This document shows, in pieces, positions 32,916-41,503 of a DNA stretch of 45,203 nt. Source of the DNA: Microtetraspora fusca (GTDB lineage: Bacteria > Actinomycetota > Actinomycetes > Streptosporangiales > Streptosporangiaceae); contig NZ_BBYK01000080.1 in NCBI RefSeq assembly GCF_001570365.1, positions 16,051 through 61,253 on the forward strand, given 5' to 3'. How positions within the stretch are numbered: the first letter of the stretch is position 1; every line of letters begins with the position of its first letter. A model generated the notes under the pieces. That model was given only the letters and a program-made list of their open reading frames with translations, ran no database searches and was not told where the DNA came from. Position numbers and translations under genes: made by a program.

Positions 32916-34001
32916 ATGGTGGCCGGCGGAGGACTCTTCGATACTGGGTTCATGGTGAACCAGGCACGGGCCCGCGAGGCCAGGCGCGCCCTATCCGCCC
33001 TCGCGGCGGCCGGCCTGAGCCCGGCCGACGTCCAGCAGGAGGCGATCGACGTGGTCGGCAAGGTCGTGCCGTACGACGCCACCTGCTGGGCGGCCGTGGA
33101 CCCGCAGACCATGCTGCCCACCGGTTCGGTGACGGTCGATCTCAACCCCTCGAAACAGCAGGAGGCGCTGTTCGCCGAGATCGAGTACGGTCCTTCTGAC
33201 GGCAACAGCTTCGCCGACCTGGCGCGGAGGCAGGTCCCCATCGGCCGGCTCTCCGACCTGCCGTTCGGCCAGGTCGTGCGCAGTCGCCGCTTCAACGAGC
33301 TCTACAAGTCCATCGGGGTGGCCTTCGACCTGCGCGCGTCCTTCGTCAGCGACGGTGCCTGCTGGGGGATCGCCGGCCTGATGCGCGGCACTGGTGGACC
33401 CGACTTCTCCACGGCCGAGGCAGACTTCCTGGCCTCGGTCGCTCCGCTGATCGGCATAGCGTTGCGGACGGCGAACAGGAGCATGATGCCCGGCACCAGT
33501 GCGGGCTCCGGCGGCCCGGTCGTGATCGTGCTCGGTGCCGGCGGCGAGTTCACGGGCGCGACGCCCGCCGCCCTCGAATGGCTGGAGGCCTGGCAGGCGA
33601 CACGCCCCGGCTGGCTCGACGTCGCACTGCACGCGGTGGCCGCCACGCTGTCCGGTTCCCCTATGGGCACGGCGTACGCCCGCATGCGTGACATCTCGGG
33701 GACCTGGGTCGTGCTCCGCGCCGCGCAGTTGATGGCCCTGGACTCGTCGGCCGAGCGGGTGCTCATCACCGTCGAACCGGTGCCCGCCGACGAGGTGATC
33801 GGCATTATGCTGACCTCCTACGTCCTGACCGCGCGGGAGCGAGAGGTGTGCGAGGAGGTCCTCACGGGCCGTTCCACCGCCGAGATCGCCGACCGGTTGC
33901 ATCTTTCGGCATACACCATTCAGGACTACCTCAAATCGATCTTCGCGAAGGTCGGCGTGCGCAGTCGCAACCAGCTCGTCGGTCGTCTCCGCGGTTCCTG
34001 A
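32916..34001 (+). CDS. LuxR-family regulator with N-terminal GAF-like domain
   Basis: The 361-residue protein ends with a LuxR HTH: LTAREREVCEEVLTGRSTAE, then IADRLHLSAYTIQDYLKSIF. The N-terminal part (VVGKVVPYDATCWAAVDPQT, then ASFVSDGACWGIAGLMRG) resembles GAF-like sensory domains. Start ATG 32916 is used; an ATG at 32952 with GGCGGAGGA further upstream is an alternative. It is divergent from the cupin/SARP unit with 137 bp between starts and is a candidate regulator of it. A short CCCAG-GAAT-CTGGG repeat lies at 32902-32915. Confidence 0.85.
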   Translation: MVAGGGLFDTGFMVNQARAREARRALSALAAAGLSPADVQQEAIDVVGKVVPYDATCWAAVDPQTMLPTGSVTVDLNPSKQQEALFAEIEYGPSDGNSFADLARRQVPIGRLSDLPFGQVVRSRRFNELYKSIGVAFDLRASFVSDGACWGIAGLMRGTGGPDFSTAEADFLASVAPLIGIALRTANRSMMPGTSAGSGGPVVIVLGAGGEFTGATPAALEWLEAWQATRPGWLDVALHAVAATLSGSPMGTAYARMRDISGTWVVLRAAQLMALDSSAERVLITVEPVPADEVIGIMLTSYVLTAREREVCEEVLTGRSTAEIADRLHLSAYTIQDYLKSIFAKVGVRSRNQLVGRLRGS

Positions 34002-34348
34002 TCCAGGGACAGGAGCTATCGATGGCGTAGGTGCTTGAGGCCGTCGATGGAGCGTCGATCGCGTTCGGTGACGTCTTCGATCGTCGGGAGGGGGGCTGGA
34101 ACGCCGCCACGCCCTCGGCCCAAGCCGACCGTCGATCCGTGTCCCCGAGCAAAACAGCGAGCAACCGCCTGTGGATCGCGAGGGGTTCTGACCTCGCCCG
34201 CCTGACTGGGATGCCATCGGCGAGGCCGCGTCCAGGAATTCCCCTCACAGCACTGAGGCAGCGGCTCCATGCGCGGTTGTGGCCCTGTGGGCCCCCACGT
34301 CCGGTGACGAGGGGGCCGCCGCCCGGATCGGTCAGCCCCTCGATCCCG
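34002..34348. other. Intergenic, nothing recognised
   Basis: This gap of about 350 bp separates the LuxR stop from the convergent M20 gene stop. Long frames read through it on both strands but without a ribosome site or family motif. It may hold decayed transposon sequence, but I cannot support that. Confidence 0.4.
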
Positions 34349-35518
34349 TCACCGTTCGATCTGGGAGGCGGCGGCGAGGTAGGCCGCGAGCAGGCTCTCC
34401 GCGACGGCGGCCACGGTCTCGTCTCCGGGCAGGAATGTCGGGGTGTGCAGCCCCGTGGCGGTGTCGGTGCCGACGAAGAGCATCAGGGATGGCACGGCCG
34501 ACCCGAAGTAGGCGAAGTCGTCGGCTCCGCACGAGCGCAGCACGGCAGGGACGGCACGGCCGGTGACGGAGAGCAGGCGGGAGGTGTCGTCGGCGAGACC
34601 GGGGTCGTTGAGGAGGACGGGCTCACCGCGGATGATCTCCACCGTCGTCTCGCAGTCGTGCGCGAGGGCGATGCCGTCGGCGATCCGGCGGAATCGCTCG
34701 TGCAGCGCCTCGCGCCACTCCTCCGACATGGTGCGCAGCGTTCCTCTGGCCGTGGCCTGACTCGGGGTGGCGTTGGGCGCGGTCCCGGCCGACAGCGTCC
34801 CGAAGGTGACCACGGTGGGGACCATCGGGTCGGCGCCCCGGCTGACGAGCTGCTGGGCGGCCAGGACGATCTGCGCGAGCACCGGAACGGGGTCACGGGT
34901 GAGATGGGGGTACGCCGCGTGCCCGCCCCGGCCCCGGACGGTGACGGTGAACTCGTCGGAGGACGCGTTGACCGCTCCGGGGGTGCAGGCCACCTGCCCC
35001 GCCGCGAGCACCGGCTGGACGTGTGCCCCGATCATGGCCGTGACGTGGTGGCGGGCGAGCGCACCGGACTCGACGATGTCGAGCGCGCCTGAGGGGTAGG
35101 TCTCCTCTCGCGGCTGCAGGACGGCCACCATCGGCACCGGCGGGCGCACCCGGTCGACCGCCCTGGCCAGAGCGACCAGCGCGGCGAGATGCACGTCGTG
35201 ACCGCAGGCGTGCATCGCGCCGTTGTCCGAGGCCCAGGGCACGCCGGTCTCCTCGGCGATCGGCAGCGCGTCCAGCTCTCCTCGGACGCCGACGGCGGGG
35301 CCGTCCGCGCCGACGCGCACCAACGCTCCCGCGCCGGCGACCAGCTCGACGGGGCCCGCGGGCAGCGCGTCGAGCATCCGTTTGCGTGTCGGCTCCTCGG
35401 CGCCGGACACCTGCGGCTCGGCGTGCAGGACGCGGCGCAGCTCGCAGGCGGCGGGCAGCTCCTCGTGCAGGGCCGCCCTGAGCCGGTCGTGCAGGGTCGG
35501 GGACGGGGGCGCGGTCAC
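34349..35518 (-). CDS. M20-family metal-dependent amidohydrolase
   Basis: The 389-residue protein is of the M20/M40 aminoacylase/carboxypeptidase type. The metal ligands include C105 and H107 in AMHACGHDVH, the Glu pair at 138-139 in LQPREETYPS, and H166 in GAHVQPV. A dimerisation domain (VNASSDEFTVTVRGRGGHAA) lies in the middle. It cleaves an amide bond of an N-acyl amino acid or related gamma-glutamyl amide. The GTG start at 35518 overlaps the stop of the amidohydrolase-2 gene by 4 nt; the frame is open far upstream but only as shadow sequence. As the last gene of the permease/ligase operon it may release the product from a conjugated intermediate. Confidence 0.9.
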   Translation of the reverse strand: MTAPPSPTLHDRLRAALHEELPAACELRRVLHAEPQVSGAEEPTRKRMLDALPAGPVELVAGAGALVRVGADGPAVGVRGELDALPIAEETGVPWASDNGAMHACGHDVHLAALVALARAVDRVRPPVPMVAVLQPREETYPSGALDIVESGALARHHVTAMIGAHVQPVLAAGQVACTPGAVNASSDEFTVTVRGRGGHAAYPHLTRDPVPVLAQIVLAAQQLVSRGADPMVPTVVTFGTLSAGTAPNATPSQATARGTLRTMSEEWREALHERFRRIADGIALAHDCETTVEIIRGEPVLLNDPGLADDTSRLLSVTGRAVPAVLRSCGADDFAYFGSAVPSLMLFVGTDTATGLHTPTFLPGDETVAAVAESLLAAYLAAASQIER

Positions 35519-36699
35519 GTTCCCTCTCCGAGGTGGTAGACACGGCGGGCGTTCTCCACGCCGATCATGGTCGCCACGCATACGGCCTGGGCCTGGCTCC
35601 ACTCGCCGTCGGCGACGAAGCCGCCGAGGACGCGGGTCATGGCCCGGCGCCACAGCAGCGCCCCAAGGTGGTGCAGCTCGGCCGGTCCCCAAGCGTCGGA
35701 CGAGAAGAGGATCTTGGCGAACGGGGCGAGCTCGAGGCTCTCGGCCACGACGGCGACCGAGCGGGCGCCGGTGTAGTTCACGCCGAGGCCGACGTCGAAG
35801 TACACGTTGGGGTAGACCTGCGCGAGGAATCCGGCGTTCCGGTGGAACGGGTAGCAGTGGAGCAAAAGGAGCGGCACGCCGCTGGGCTCGGAGCGCTCGA
35901 TCAGGCCTCTCAGCAGCAGCGGGTCGCCGCGGCGCAGGTCGACGTCCGGGTCGCCGTAGCCGATGTGGAACTGGAGCGGAAGGCCGCGATCGATACCGGT
36001 CCAGATCAGATGGCGCAGAAGCACGGGGTCGTCGACACGGATCCGGCCGGTGCTCTCGACGGCGCGCAGCCAGCGTCCGGCCGCGTCCGCGACCTCGGTG
36101 GGCGTGGGCGGCCGTGGATCGAAGTCGAGCCCGTGGCGGTAGGCGACGATCGTCTTCAGGCCGCGTGCGGTACGGCTGCGCTCCCAGAGGGCGGCGGCGA
36201 AGCGGTCGGCGAACCCGGCCGCGTCCGTCCCGGCGGCGACCACCTGCTCGGCCACGGCCTCCAGCCGGACGACCTCGTCGGCGGGGCGGCCGCTCGCCTG
36301 CGCCATCCCGGCCGGATCGAGGATCTCGTCGCCGCGATAGCCGGTCTCGATCAGGAAGTGCCCGATGCCGCTCGCCTCCAGCAGACGCCGGTTGACCTCG
36401 GTCGCGCCGAGTTCTGCGCGGCGGGCGAGGTAGGTCTCGGGGTCGGTGTGAGGGGCGAGGTCGAGCAGCGGCGCGCAGTGGCGCAGGATCGCGAAACCCA
36501 CCTGTGAGTCGAACTGCGTCATCCACGAGGGGATCGGGCGGTCCGACTCGGTGATCAGTTCTTCGAACTGCCGGCGGGTCAGGTCGTGGTCGATCGCGCC
36601 ATGCACGTGGTGGTCGACCAGCGGCAGATCGTCGATCGCCCGAGCCAGGTCGTCCGTGGGGTGCGCGGCGGAAGGCCGGTGGGCCCGGTCAGTAGACAT
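35515..36699 (-). CDS. Amidohydrolase-2-family TIM-barrel hydrolase (FluG-N-like)
   Basis: The 394-residue protein has the metal-binding HxH in VDHHVHGAIDHDL (His31, His33). A later FHIGYGDPDVDL and LLLLHCYPFHRN provide further His ligands, and FSSDAWGP a conserved acid. The amidohydrolase-2 fold is found in decarboxylases and amide or lactone hydrolases, and it forms the N-terminal half of fungal FluG next to a glutamine-synthetase-like half. Here the two are separate genes overlapping by 11 nt, with the ligase upstream. It overlaps the M20 gene by 4 nt. Reaction and substrate are unknown. Confidence 0.85.
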   Translation of the reverse strand: MSTDRAHRPSAAHPTDDLARAIDDLPLVDHHVHGAIDHDLTRRQFEELITESDRPIPSWMTQFDSQVGFAILRHCAPLLDLAPHTDPETYLARRAELGATEVNRRLLEASGIGHFLIETGYRGDEILDPAGMAQASGRPADEVVRLEAVAEQVVAAGTDAAGFADRFAAALWERSRTARGLKTIVAYRHGLDFDPRPPTPTEVADAAGRWLRAVESTGRIRVDDPVLLRHLIWTGIDRGLPLQFHIGYGDPDVDLRRGDPLLLRGLIERSEPSGVPLLLLHCYPFHRNAGFLAQVYPNVYFDVGLGVNYTGARSVAVVAESLELAPFAKILFSSDAWGPAELHHLGALLWRRAMTRVLGGFVADGEWSQAQAVCVATMIGVENARRVYHLGEGT

Positions 36700-37999
36700 C
36701 GGCGATCCTCTCGCAGCGGGCCGTCTCGTCCAGTCCGTCGAGCGAGCGCAGCTCCGCCCGCTTCACAGAGAGGTAGGTGGAGAGCAGGTCGGGGGCGAAG
36801 AAGTCGCGGACGACCTGGTCGGACTCCAGCGCGTCCAGCGCCTCGGCCTGATCTTGGGGCAGGGGCGGCATCGCCGACAGTTCGGCCTCGGTCACCGACT
36901 CGGGCCAGACGACGGGCGCGGGATAGCCGCGGCGGACGCCTTCGAGCCCGGCCCGCAGCAGCGTGCCGAGCGCGAGCCATGGATTGGCCGTGGCGTCCGC
37001 GGCCCGGTACTCCAGGTTGAGCTGGTGGCCCGCGTCCGGTCCCGTCCCCGGGCAGATGCGTAGCAGCGCCTCACGGTTGCGTTCGGCGAGGAAGACCCCG
37101 CCCGCGCTCCATCGGTGCGGTGTGAGGCGCAGGAACGACACCGGGCTGGCCGCGGTCACGGCGGTCACGGCGGCGGCGTGGCGCAGGATGCCGGCGGAGA
37201 ACCGGGCGCCCAGTTCTGACAGCCGACCTGGCCGGGACGGGTCGTACAGTGCGGGATTTCCGTCGGCGTCCAGGAACGAGAGGTGGATGTGGACGCCGTT
37301 TCCGCTGCCTTCCGGGTGAAGGATCGGTGCGAAGCAGGCGCGCAGGCCGTGCCGCTTGGCGAGGTCGCGGACGAGTTCGCGGAGCAGCACGGCGCGGTCG
37401 GCGGCGACCATGCCCTCGGCCGGGCTGAGCGTGATCTCGTGCTGGGCGTCGCCGTACTCGGGGAGCCAGGTTTCGGGGGCGAATCCGGCATGGTCGAGCA
37501 GGGCCACCAGCTCCGAGCCGAACGGCTCGGCGGCGCGGAATCGTTCGAAGGAGAACGGTGGTGCGGCGGGTACGCCGGCGAGGGTGAACTCGTGCTCGAA
37601 GGAGACGACCGCGGTGAGGCCGAGTTCGGCGCGCAGGTCGTCGAGCGCCGCGGCGAGGAAGGAACGGGGGCAGCACTCCCATGGCGTGCCGTCGGGCTGT
37701 GCCTGGTCGGCGAGGTAGATCCGGGTGCCGGGCATGCCGCCGGAGGCGGGCACGTCGAGCCGCGTGGCGGGGTCGGGCAGCAGGCGCAGGTCGCCGGTCG
37801 AGCCGAACACGTTGTCGGCGATCGGTCCGAAGCAGGTAAGCGCAAGGTCGGCGGGCACCCAGCCGGTCCCCGAGCGCAGAACCGCCTCCTCCCGGGAGGG
37901 GGGTACCGCACGGCCGCGCACTTGGGCGGCGAGGTCGCAGGTGGCGACGAAGACGGTTGCGGGCGCGGGTGTGGTGGTGGGAGTCACAGGAGAGGTCAT
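36689..37999 (-). CDS. Glutamine-synthetase-like ligase (gamma-glutamyl-amide type)
   Basis: The 436-residue protein carries the GS catalytic fold. It has FEHEFTL with the metal-binding Glu, EYGDAQHEITLSP (equivalent of the E-x4-Q-x-E site), GNGVHIHLSF (ATP/metal), NREALLRI and LEYRAADATANPWLALG. The loop that binds ammonia-side substrate in classic GS (PGYEAP type) reads PHRWSAGG, and the N-terminal part is shorter. Both changes are typical of GS-like enzymes that join glutamate to organic amines rather than ammonia. ATG 37999 overlaps the permease stop as ATGA, and its stop overlaps the next gene by 11 nt. The long open frame upstream of 37999 is shadow sequence. Confidence 0.87.
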   Translation of the reverse strand: MTSPVTPTTTPAPATVFVATCDLAAQVRGRAVPPSREEAVLRSGTGWVPADLALTCFGPIADNVFGSTGDLRLLPDPATRLDVPASGGMPGTRIYLADQAQPDGTPWECCPRSFLAAALDDLRAELGLTAVVSFEHEFTLAGVPAAPPFSFERFRAAEPFGSELVALLDHAGFAPETWLPEYGDAQHEITLSPAEGMVAADRAVLLRELVRDLAKRHGLRACFAPILHPEGSGNGVHIHLSFLDADGNPALYDPSRPGRLSELGARFSAGILRHAAAVTAVTAASPVSFLRLTPHRWSAGGVFLAERNREALLRICPGTGPDAGHQLNLEYRAADATANPWLALGTLLRAGLEGVRRGYPAPVVWPESVTEAELSAMPPLPQDQAEALDALESDQVVRDFFAPDLLSTYLSVKRAELRSLDGLDETARCERIADVY

Positions 38000-39444
38000 G
38001 CCCGCACCACCGCGTCCTCGGCCGTGACGGGGGTGGCGGTCAGCTCGGCGGTGAGTCGTTCGCCGATGCGGCGGGCCAGGCCCGGCGCGGCCAGTACGGT
38101 CACCAGCCCGGCCACGCACCAGGCGGCGGCGATCCAGGGGAAGTAGTTGTACGGGCTGTCCTGGCCGACCGACTGGTTGTAGAAGACGAAGCACAGGTAG
38201 CCGATGGCCAGGACGGGGATGACGACCTCGTATTTGGGGATCCGTCCTCGTCCGGACAGGATGAAGGCGCTGACGCCGGCGCCGGCGACGGCGTAGGCGA
38301 CCAGCAGGCAGAGTACGCCGAGGGTGGCGAACCAGTAGTAGGAGTCGAAGGCGGACACCCCGGTCGCGTTGAGGAGGCCGTCGCCGAGCAGGGCGGCCGC
38401 GAGCGCGGCGACCAGGGCCACGGTCGGCGCGCCGGTCCGCCGGTCGGTGCGGGCCAGGGCGGAGGGGCCGAAGCCGTCGCGGGCGAGGGCGAACATGAGG
38501 CGGCTCGCCGCGGCGATCGAGCTGATGGAGGCGGCGAACGCCGATGCCATCGCGGTGAAGGCGATGACCAGGGAGAACCAGGTGCCGATGTAGGTCTGCG
38601 CGAGCGTCGACAGGGAGGACTCGGCGCCGGAGAAGGCGGCCACGCCCTGGGCGTCGGTGCCGAAGCCGATGGTCTGGGCGAACATCACGAAGACGTACAG
38701 ACCGCCGGTGAGGAGCACGCTGCCGGCGAGTGCGCGGGGGATATTGCGCCGAGGGTTGTCGGTCTCCTCGCCGAGCGAGGCGCACGCCTCGAATCCGGCC
38801 CAGGACAGGAAAGCGAACACGGTCGCGGTCACCACGGCGCTCATCGTCGTGCCGCCGAAGCCGAACACCGACAGGTCGAGGGTCTGGTGGCCGGGTGCGT
38901 TGCCGGTGCCGTTGCGCAGCACGATGATCAGGCTGAGGAACAGCATGCCGACGATGCCGACGCCCTCGACGATCAGCAGGGTGCGGGCGGTCACGCGGGA
39001 CTCGCGTGAGTTCACCGCCCAGACGCCGAGTCCGGCGACCAGCGCGACCAGGGACCAGGGAACGTTCCATGACAGGCCGAGCGCCCTGGCGAACGCCTCG
39101 GTGAACACCGCCGCCGAGGCGAGCGTGCAGACCGCGAAGAAGAGGTAGGTGCCCAGCAGGGCGAATCCGCCGAAGAAGCCGGCGCGCGGGCCGAGGCTGA
39201 CCCCGGCCAGGGCGTACACCGATCCGGCGTGGTTGAAATGCCTGGTCAGCCGGACGAAGCCGTATGCCACGAGGGCGACTCCGGTCAGGCCGAGCAGGAA
39301 GACGAGGGGGACGGCCTTGCCGACGGTGGCGGCGACGCCCGCACCGTTCAGGGCCATGGCGAGCGTGGGGCCCATCAACCCGACGGACAGGGCGAGGGCT
39401 TCCCAGAGGCGGAGTTTGCGTGGGGGGCGCAGGTCATCGGTCAT
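37996..39444 (-). CDS. APC-family amino acid/amine permease
   Basis: The 482-residue protein has about 12 helices and APC features. Helix 1 reads ALALSVGLMGPTLAMALNG, helix 6 contains ATVFAFLSWAGFEACASLGE followed by ETDNPRRNIPRAL. It is predicted to import an amino acid or amine. The ATG has AGGAG 6 nt upstream and is the first gene of the operon. Upstream lies an AT-rich stretch with RpiR-like inverted half-sites. With a GS-like ligase directly coupled, the substrate is likely an amine that becomes glutamylated, but this is inference from context. Confidence 0.92.
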   Translation of the reverse strand: MTDDLRPPRKLRLWEALALSVGLMGPTLAMALNGAGVAATVGKAVPLVFLLGLTGVALVAYGFVRLTRHFNHAGSVYALAGVSLGPRAGFFGGFALLGTYLFFAVCTLASAAVFTEAFARALGLSWNVPWSLVALVAGLGVWAVNSRESRVTARTLLIVEGVGIVGMLFLSLIIVLRNGTGNAPGHQTLDLSVFGFGGTTMSAVVTATVFAFLSWAGFEACASLGEETDNPRRNIPRALAGSVLLTGGLYVFVMFAQTIGFGTDAQGVAAFSGAESSLSTLAQTYIGTWFSLVIAFTAMASAFAASISSIAAASRLMFALARDGFGPSALARTDRRTGAPTVALVAALAAALLGDGLLNATGVSAFDSYYWFATLGVLCLLVAYAVAGAGVSAFILSGRGRIPKYEVVIPVLAIGYLCFVFYNQSVGQDSPYNYFPWIAAAWCVAGLVTVLAAPGLARRIGERLTAELTATPVTAEDAVVRA

Positions 39445-39482
39445 GGCAGCTCCTGGGGTGGGTAGCCGCGACTACGGCTTGC

Positions 39483-39529
39483 TGAAAATTATCTTTCAAC
39501 AAGAACGAAAACAAGGCTCCATGAAAGAT
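39483..39529 (-). promoter_or_regulatory. Inverted half-sites upstream of the permease operon
   Basis: An AT-rich island has TGAAAATTATCTTTCA (39483-39498), an imperfect palindrome with TGAAA/TTTCA arms. TGAAAGAT follows at 39522-39529, the inverse of ATCTTTCA. The window is otherwise GC-rich, and MurR/RpiR proteins commonly bind such sites. It lies between the RpiR stop and the permease start, both on the minus strand. Confidence 0.5.
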
Positions 39530-39567
39530 TTGTTGCATCAGCTCCGTCGGTTCTCGCGCTCGCGCGG

Positions 39568-40458
39568 TCAGCCGACGGTGACATCTCCGACGATGTCGTC
39601 ACATTGGCGTAGTCGTTCCTCGCCGGCCTCGCCGAGACGAGCCATGACGCCCGCGACGACCGTCTCGACCAGCGCGAGCGCGGGCACCAGGCTGTCGAAC
39701 GGGCTCGGTGCCTCAACCCGGGCGGGGATCACGATGTCGGCCGCGTCCGCGGCGGGAGAGAGCCAGGGGTCGGTGAAGAGCACGATCTTCGCCCCCCGGT
39801 CGCGCGCCCGGCGCGCGAACTCGACGATGTCCCGCTGGTAGCGCCGGTAGTCGAAGACCACGACCACGTCACGCCGTCCGATGTCCATGCAGAACGCCGC
39901 CAGGCTCTCCGGCCGCGGGTCGAGCACGCGGGTGCCCGGCCGCAGCAGCCGCAGGTGCAGGTCGAGGTACTCGGCGAGTATGTGGGAGTAGCGTCCGCCG
40001 ATCAGCGCCACCCGGCGCCCGGGGTCGGCCAGCATCTCCAGGGCCGCGTCGAGCTCGGAGTCGGCGAGCGCGGCGAATGTCTCGTCCAGCCGCTGCCGGA
40101 AGGTCGCGCCCGCCGACACCCGCAGTGAGTTTCCGGCGTCCCCGACCTGCTGCGACAGCGTCAGCGGGGACGCGCGCCGTGCCTCGATCTCCTCCCGCAG
40201 CGACTGCTGGAACGCCCGATATCCCTGGAATCCCAGCCGCGCGGTGAACCTCACCACGGTGGGCGCGCTCACTCCCGCGCGCTCTGCCAGCCGGGCCGCG
40301 GTCTCCAGCCCGGCCGCCGGGTAGTTCGCGAGCAGCACCCGGGCGACCATGCGCTCCGCGGCCGACGAGCCCTCCATGCTGCGCCGTACCCGTTCGGCGA
40401 CCGAGAGCAGGTCGTCCGCGACGCCGTCCTGCCGGACCGTTCCGCTGTCGCCGGTCAT
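39568..40458 (-). CDS. MurR/RpiR-family regulator (HTH plus SIS domain)
   Basis: The 296-residue protein has an N-terminal RpiR HTH (LETAARLAERAGVSAPTVVR) and FTARLGFQGYRAFQQSLREE. A C-terminal SIS domain includes RVALIGGRYSHILAEYLDLH and VVVVFDYRRYQRDIVEFARR. SIS domains bind phosphorylated sugars or other small molecules. The ATG 40458 has GGAGAGGTGG 7 nt upstream; longer open sequence upstream is not supported. It precedes the permease operon on the same strand (123-nt gap with AT-rich inverted sites) and probably represses it. Confidence 0.9.
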   Translation of the reverse strand: MTGDSGTVRQDGVADDLLSVAERVRRSMEGSSAAERMVARVLLANYPAAGLETAARLAERAGVSAPTVVRFTARLGFQGYRAFQQSLREEIEARRASPLTLSQQVGDAGNSLRVSAGATFRQRLDETFAALADSELDAALEMLADPGRRVALIGGRYSHILAEYLDLHLRLLRPGTRVLDPRPESLAAFCMDIGRRDVVVVFDYRRYQRDIVEFARRARDRGAKIVLFTDPWLSPAADAADIVIPARVEAPSPFDSLVPALALVETVVAGVMARLGEAGEERLRQCDDIVGDVTVG

Positions 40459-40868
40459 ATGGGTGCCACCTCTCCGCCGTGTCGGCCGTCTCCGCTTCAT
40501 TCTGGCCTGCCGCACGGCCGGGCCGGGCGGCTCCCGGCGACGTTCGGGACCGCAGTCGAGTCGAAGCACACGGACCAGCTGGCGCTTCACGCCGTTCCCC
40601 ATGCTGTTGCCGAGGTCACCAGGCCGCCCGCTGCGAGCGCCCGCTGGCGCAAGACGGACATCGCCGACTGCTTTGCGGCGAACGACGCCGCGCTCAACGC
40701 CGGGGGAGCCCTGGTCAGGCTCGCGCCGGCGACCCGCGCCAAGGTGGCTGAGCCGCAGGCAACCAGCCGCCACCGCCGCCGTCTCCAGAGGGGTTCCGCC
40801 AGCGGCCTCACGAGCGGTCCCCCGGCGCGGCGGGCTGCTGCAGGACTTGACTGGGCATCTATTGCAAC
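40459..40868. other. Intergenic between RpiR and PadR genes
   Basis: About 410 bp without a supported gene. One plus-strand frame is open (KTDIADCFAANDAALNAGGA and similar) but has no ribosome site or recognised family, and it is probably chance in GC-rich DNA or an old remnant. Confidence 0.4.
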
Positions 40869-40891
40869 TTGCTATAGTGCATGTTGCTATA
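40869..40891 (+). promoter_or_regulatory. AT-rich promoter/operator of padR gene
   Basis: The direct repeats TTGCTATA (40869-40876 and 40884-40891) and the inverse pair GCAAC/GTTGC lie 15-45 nt before the PadR start, in an otherwise GC-rich area. They are plausible autoregulatory PadR sites or a promoter. Confidence 0.45.
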
Positions 40892-40906
40892 TAAGGGTGG
40901 GTGTAG

Positions 40907-41503
40907 ATGGCGCGGTGGGACGTGACGGGAACGACGGTGCTGGCTCTGTTGGCACAGAGGGCGCGTCATCCCTATGAGCTGCACCGATTCCTTATCGACA
41001 CGCACAAGGACTTTGTGTCCGGGCTGCCGCGCAGCCTGTACCACGCGGTCGAGCGGCTGGCGCGGGATGGGCTGATCGAGCCGGTGGAGAGCATCCGGGA
41101 AGGCCGGGCGCCCGAGCGCACGGTGTACGACATCACCACCGAGGGACGCCAGGAACTGGCGCACCGGCTGCGGCGGATGCTGGAACGGCCCGACCGCGAC
41201 ACCACGGTGATGTATGCCGCGCTGTCGCTGATCGGGGTGCTCGAGGTAGGCGAGGCCGAGCGCTGCCTGCGGACCCGCTCTGCGGAGCTGGAGGGAAGGG
41301 TTGCGGCCGCCGACGCGATTCTGGCCGGGCTGGATCTGCCGCGAGTGCTGCTGCTGGAGACCGAGTATGTGCGGGCCTTGCACGCCGCCGAGCTGGCATG
41401 GCTCCACGGGGTACTCGCCGACCTGCGCTCGGGCGAGCTGGACTGGTCCGGCCTGGTGAACGACACCGGGCCGGCGGGACGACCCAACCTGGAGGGACCG
41501 TGA
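40907..41503 (+). CDS. PadR-family regulator
   Basis: The 198-residue protein has the PadR winged helix: TGTTVLALLAQRARHPYELH, then SGLPRSLYHAVERLARDGLI and RTVYDITTEGRQELAHRLRR. A C-terminal helical dimer domain (LRTRSAELEGRVAAADAILA) follows. It probably represses its own operon of three overlapping genes. The next gene starts with a GTGA overlap. ATG 40907 follows an AT-rich promoter with repeated TTGCTATA. Confidence 0.92.
   Translation: MARWDVTGTTVLALLAQRARHPYELHRFLIDTHKDFVSGLPRSLYHAVERLARDGLIEPVESIREGRAPERTVYDITTEGRQELAHRLRRMLERPDRDTTVMYAALSLIGVLEVGEAERCLRTRSAELEGRVAAADAILAGLDLPRVLLLETEYVRALHAAELAWLHGVLADLRSGELDWSGLVNDTGPAGRPNLEGP

Noticed and set aside
30831-34001. Antibiotic biosynthetic cluster
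   Set aside because: A SARP is present but no PKS, NRPS, terpene or tailoring enzymes are nearby.
35518-36526. N-terminal extension of the M20 protein (about 336 extra codons)
   Set aside because: The extension overlaps the amidohydrolase in another frame and is Arg/Pro-rich. The GTG at 35518 with a 4-nt overlap fits the family start.
37957-39009. Plus-strand frame across the APC permease
   Set aside because: Shadow of the permease with Gly/Glu/Asp-rich composition.
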